A stretch of DNA of 7,910 nt. Source: Methanosarcina sp. (GTDB lineage Archaea > Halobacteriota > Methanosarcinia > Methanosarcinales > Methanosarcinaceae). The DNA lies in the NCBI GenBank assembly GCA_003157235.1, contig PMJC01000238.1, positions 1 through 7,910 of the forward strand. Direction: 5' to 3'. Both the position numbers and the translations under genes were made by a program. Shown here piece by piece: positions 7,415 through 7,910 of this stretch. Each line of letters opens with the position of its first letter. The first letter of the stretch is position 1. The notes under the pieces were generated by a model. The model saw nothing but the letters and a program-made list of their open reading frames with translations, was not told where the DNA came from and searched no databases.

Positions 7415-7490
7415 TACCCCTCAAGGGGTAGGTAGTATCACATACTTGGTGCAAATTCCAAGTTGAATCTCTGGATACTATATATTTTTT
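7415..7490 (+). ncRNA. Structured element ending in a U-run
   Basis: Three stems occur in 66 bases. TACCCC/GGGGTA forms a 6-bp hairpin with a TCAA loop (7415-7430). TAGTATC/GATACTA forms a perfect 7-bp stem (7433-7439 with 7474-7480). Inside the latter, ACTTGG/CCAAGT (7444-7449 with 7458-7463) forms a 6-bp stem with an 8-base loop. Six T residues (7485-7490) follow directly, as at the 3' end of a terminated RNA. The inner GGTGCAAATTCC recalls one short block of cobalamin riboswitches, but the other conserved blocks are missing, so I do not call it one. It could also be the end of a small RNA or a remnant of a hairpin-ended element. Confidence 0.4.
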
Positions 7491-7577
7491 GTTTATTCCG
7501 AAGTGTATTTAACCTACTCATAACTTTTTTGAGCATATGATTTAACAGAAAAATCAGCACACTTCCTACAGTCCTAA
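7491..7577. other. Short AT-rich spacer
   Basis: Apart from a six-T run near 7526-7531, which could act as a second forward terminator, I see nothing in this stretch. Confidence 0.3.
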
Positions 7578-7653
7578 TAGTGCACTAATCCAGACAGCAC
7601 GGTCTCTGGAAACCATCTGGATTTACCGAGGTTCTGGATTTTAAAGCTGTCTG
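7578..7653. other. Cluster of competing inverted repeats
   Basis: TAGTGCACTA (7578-7587) is a perfect 10-bp palindrome. AATCCAGA (7587-7594) can pair with either of two TCTGGATT copies (7616-7623 and 7633-7640). The overlapping CAGACAGC (7591-7598) pairs perfectly with GCTGTCTG (7646-7653). One arm thus has three alternative partners, a switch-like layout on either strand. The transcribed strand is unknown. On the minus strand it lies about 200 bases downstream of tRNA-Glu. Confidence 0.35.
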
Positions 7654-7841
7654 CCTTGAAGCAAAATCGATGCTATAACCCCTAATTGCAGCTGAAATGC
7701 TTTATTGAAAACAGAATCTTGAATAAAAATAGAGGGAATACAAAAATTCAATTCCGATATCCTGGAAAGAAGCTTAGTATTAATAAATTGAAGAAATTTG
7801 TAAATCGGTAAAAACTTTCAGAAATTTACTATTGATATAAC
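7654..7841. other. AT-rich spacer beside the tRNA gene
   Basis: I see no gene, no clear repeat and no strong hairpin here. Stop codons are frequent in all frames. Confidence 0.4.
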
Positions 7842-7846
7842 AAAAA
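7842..7846 (-). terminator. U-run terminator of tRNA-Glu
   Basis: On the minus strand five T residues occur seven bases after the encoded CCA of the tRNA, typical of archaeal tRNA termination. Confidence 0.45.
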
Positions 7847-7853
7847 TTCGGTG

Positions 7854-7910
7854 TGGTGCTCCGGCCGGGATTCGAACCCGAGTCTTCGGCTCGAAAGGCC
7901 GGAATGATTG
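7854..7910 (-). tRNA. tRNA-Glu (UUC), 5' part beyond the window
   Basis: This tRNA decodes GAA/GAG glutamate codons. Read on the minus strand from the window end: anticodon loop CTTTCGA (7897-7891) with anticodon TTC (7895-7893); a 4-base variable loop; T arm with loop TTCGAAT (7876-7870) and stem TCGGG/CCCGG; acceptor 3' strand CCGGAGC (7864-7858); discriminator A (7857); and an encoded CCA (7856-7854). The D arm is only partly present and the acceptor 5' strand lies outside. The top anticodon-stem pair (positions 27 and 43; bases 7902 and 7886) is C and A, a mismatch, while the other four pairs are sound. The anticodon and overall pattern fit archaeal tRNA-Glu. Confidence 0.95.

Noticed and set aside
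7444..7463. A possible cobalamin riboswitch block (GGTGCAAATTCC inside a hairpin).
   Set aside because: The other conserved blocks of that riboswitch are absent nearby and no cobalamin gene follows.
7415..7653. A mobile-element remnant (hairpin-ended element or MITE) as the source of the inverted repeats.
   Set aside because: No transposase fragment, target-site duplication or paired terminal repeats could be found around the hairpins.

Overview
The window looks like a chromosomal segment from a methanogenic archaeon, most probably Methanosarcina or a close relative. I infer this from protein resemblance, from gene-rich blocks of moderate GC separated by long AT-rich spacers, from archaeal TATA-box promoters and U-run terminators, and from ribosome-binding sites that match the archaeal 16S 3' end (GTGATCC and GAGGT). 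I could run no database search, so the genus is a judgement.

Layout. Bases 1-523 are an AT-rich upstream region with candidate TATA boxes and a diverged direct repeat; I see no convincing gene there. A forward gene (524-2938, start debatable) encodes a large archaeal superfamily 2 (Ski2-like) DEVH-box helicase with two four-cysteine clusters. A 0.7-0.8 kb convergent spacer follows, with U-runs at the helicase end and a hairpin/U-tract terminator at the other. Two reverse-strand aminoacyl-tRNA synthetase genes come next, trpS (6741-5263) then pheS (5191-3713), 71 bp apart and probably co-transcribed. A 1.1 kb AT-rich spacer then runs to a reverse-strand tRNA-Glu(UUC) gene, which is cut by the window end.

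How they fit together. trpS, pheS and the tRNA gene all lie on the minus strand and serve translation. TrpRS and the PheRS alpha subunit charge two aromatic amino acids; the PheRS beta gene (pheT) is not in the window. The helicase is convergent and shows no obvious functional link.

Most worth a second look: (1) two mutually exclusive hairpins in the short trpS leader, ending next to its Shine-Dalgarno site; (2) a TrpRS C-terminal cysteine pattern C-x23-C-x6-C-x2-C, close to the iron-sulfur motif reported for Thermotoga TrpRS; (3) the spacer at 7130-7660, dense in nested and competing inverted repeats with a TATA box and a U-run, a candidate non-coding RNA locus; (4) a long AT-rich insertion between the HIGH and KMSKS signatures of TrpRS. 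I found no transposase, CRISPR array or defence system.
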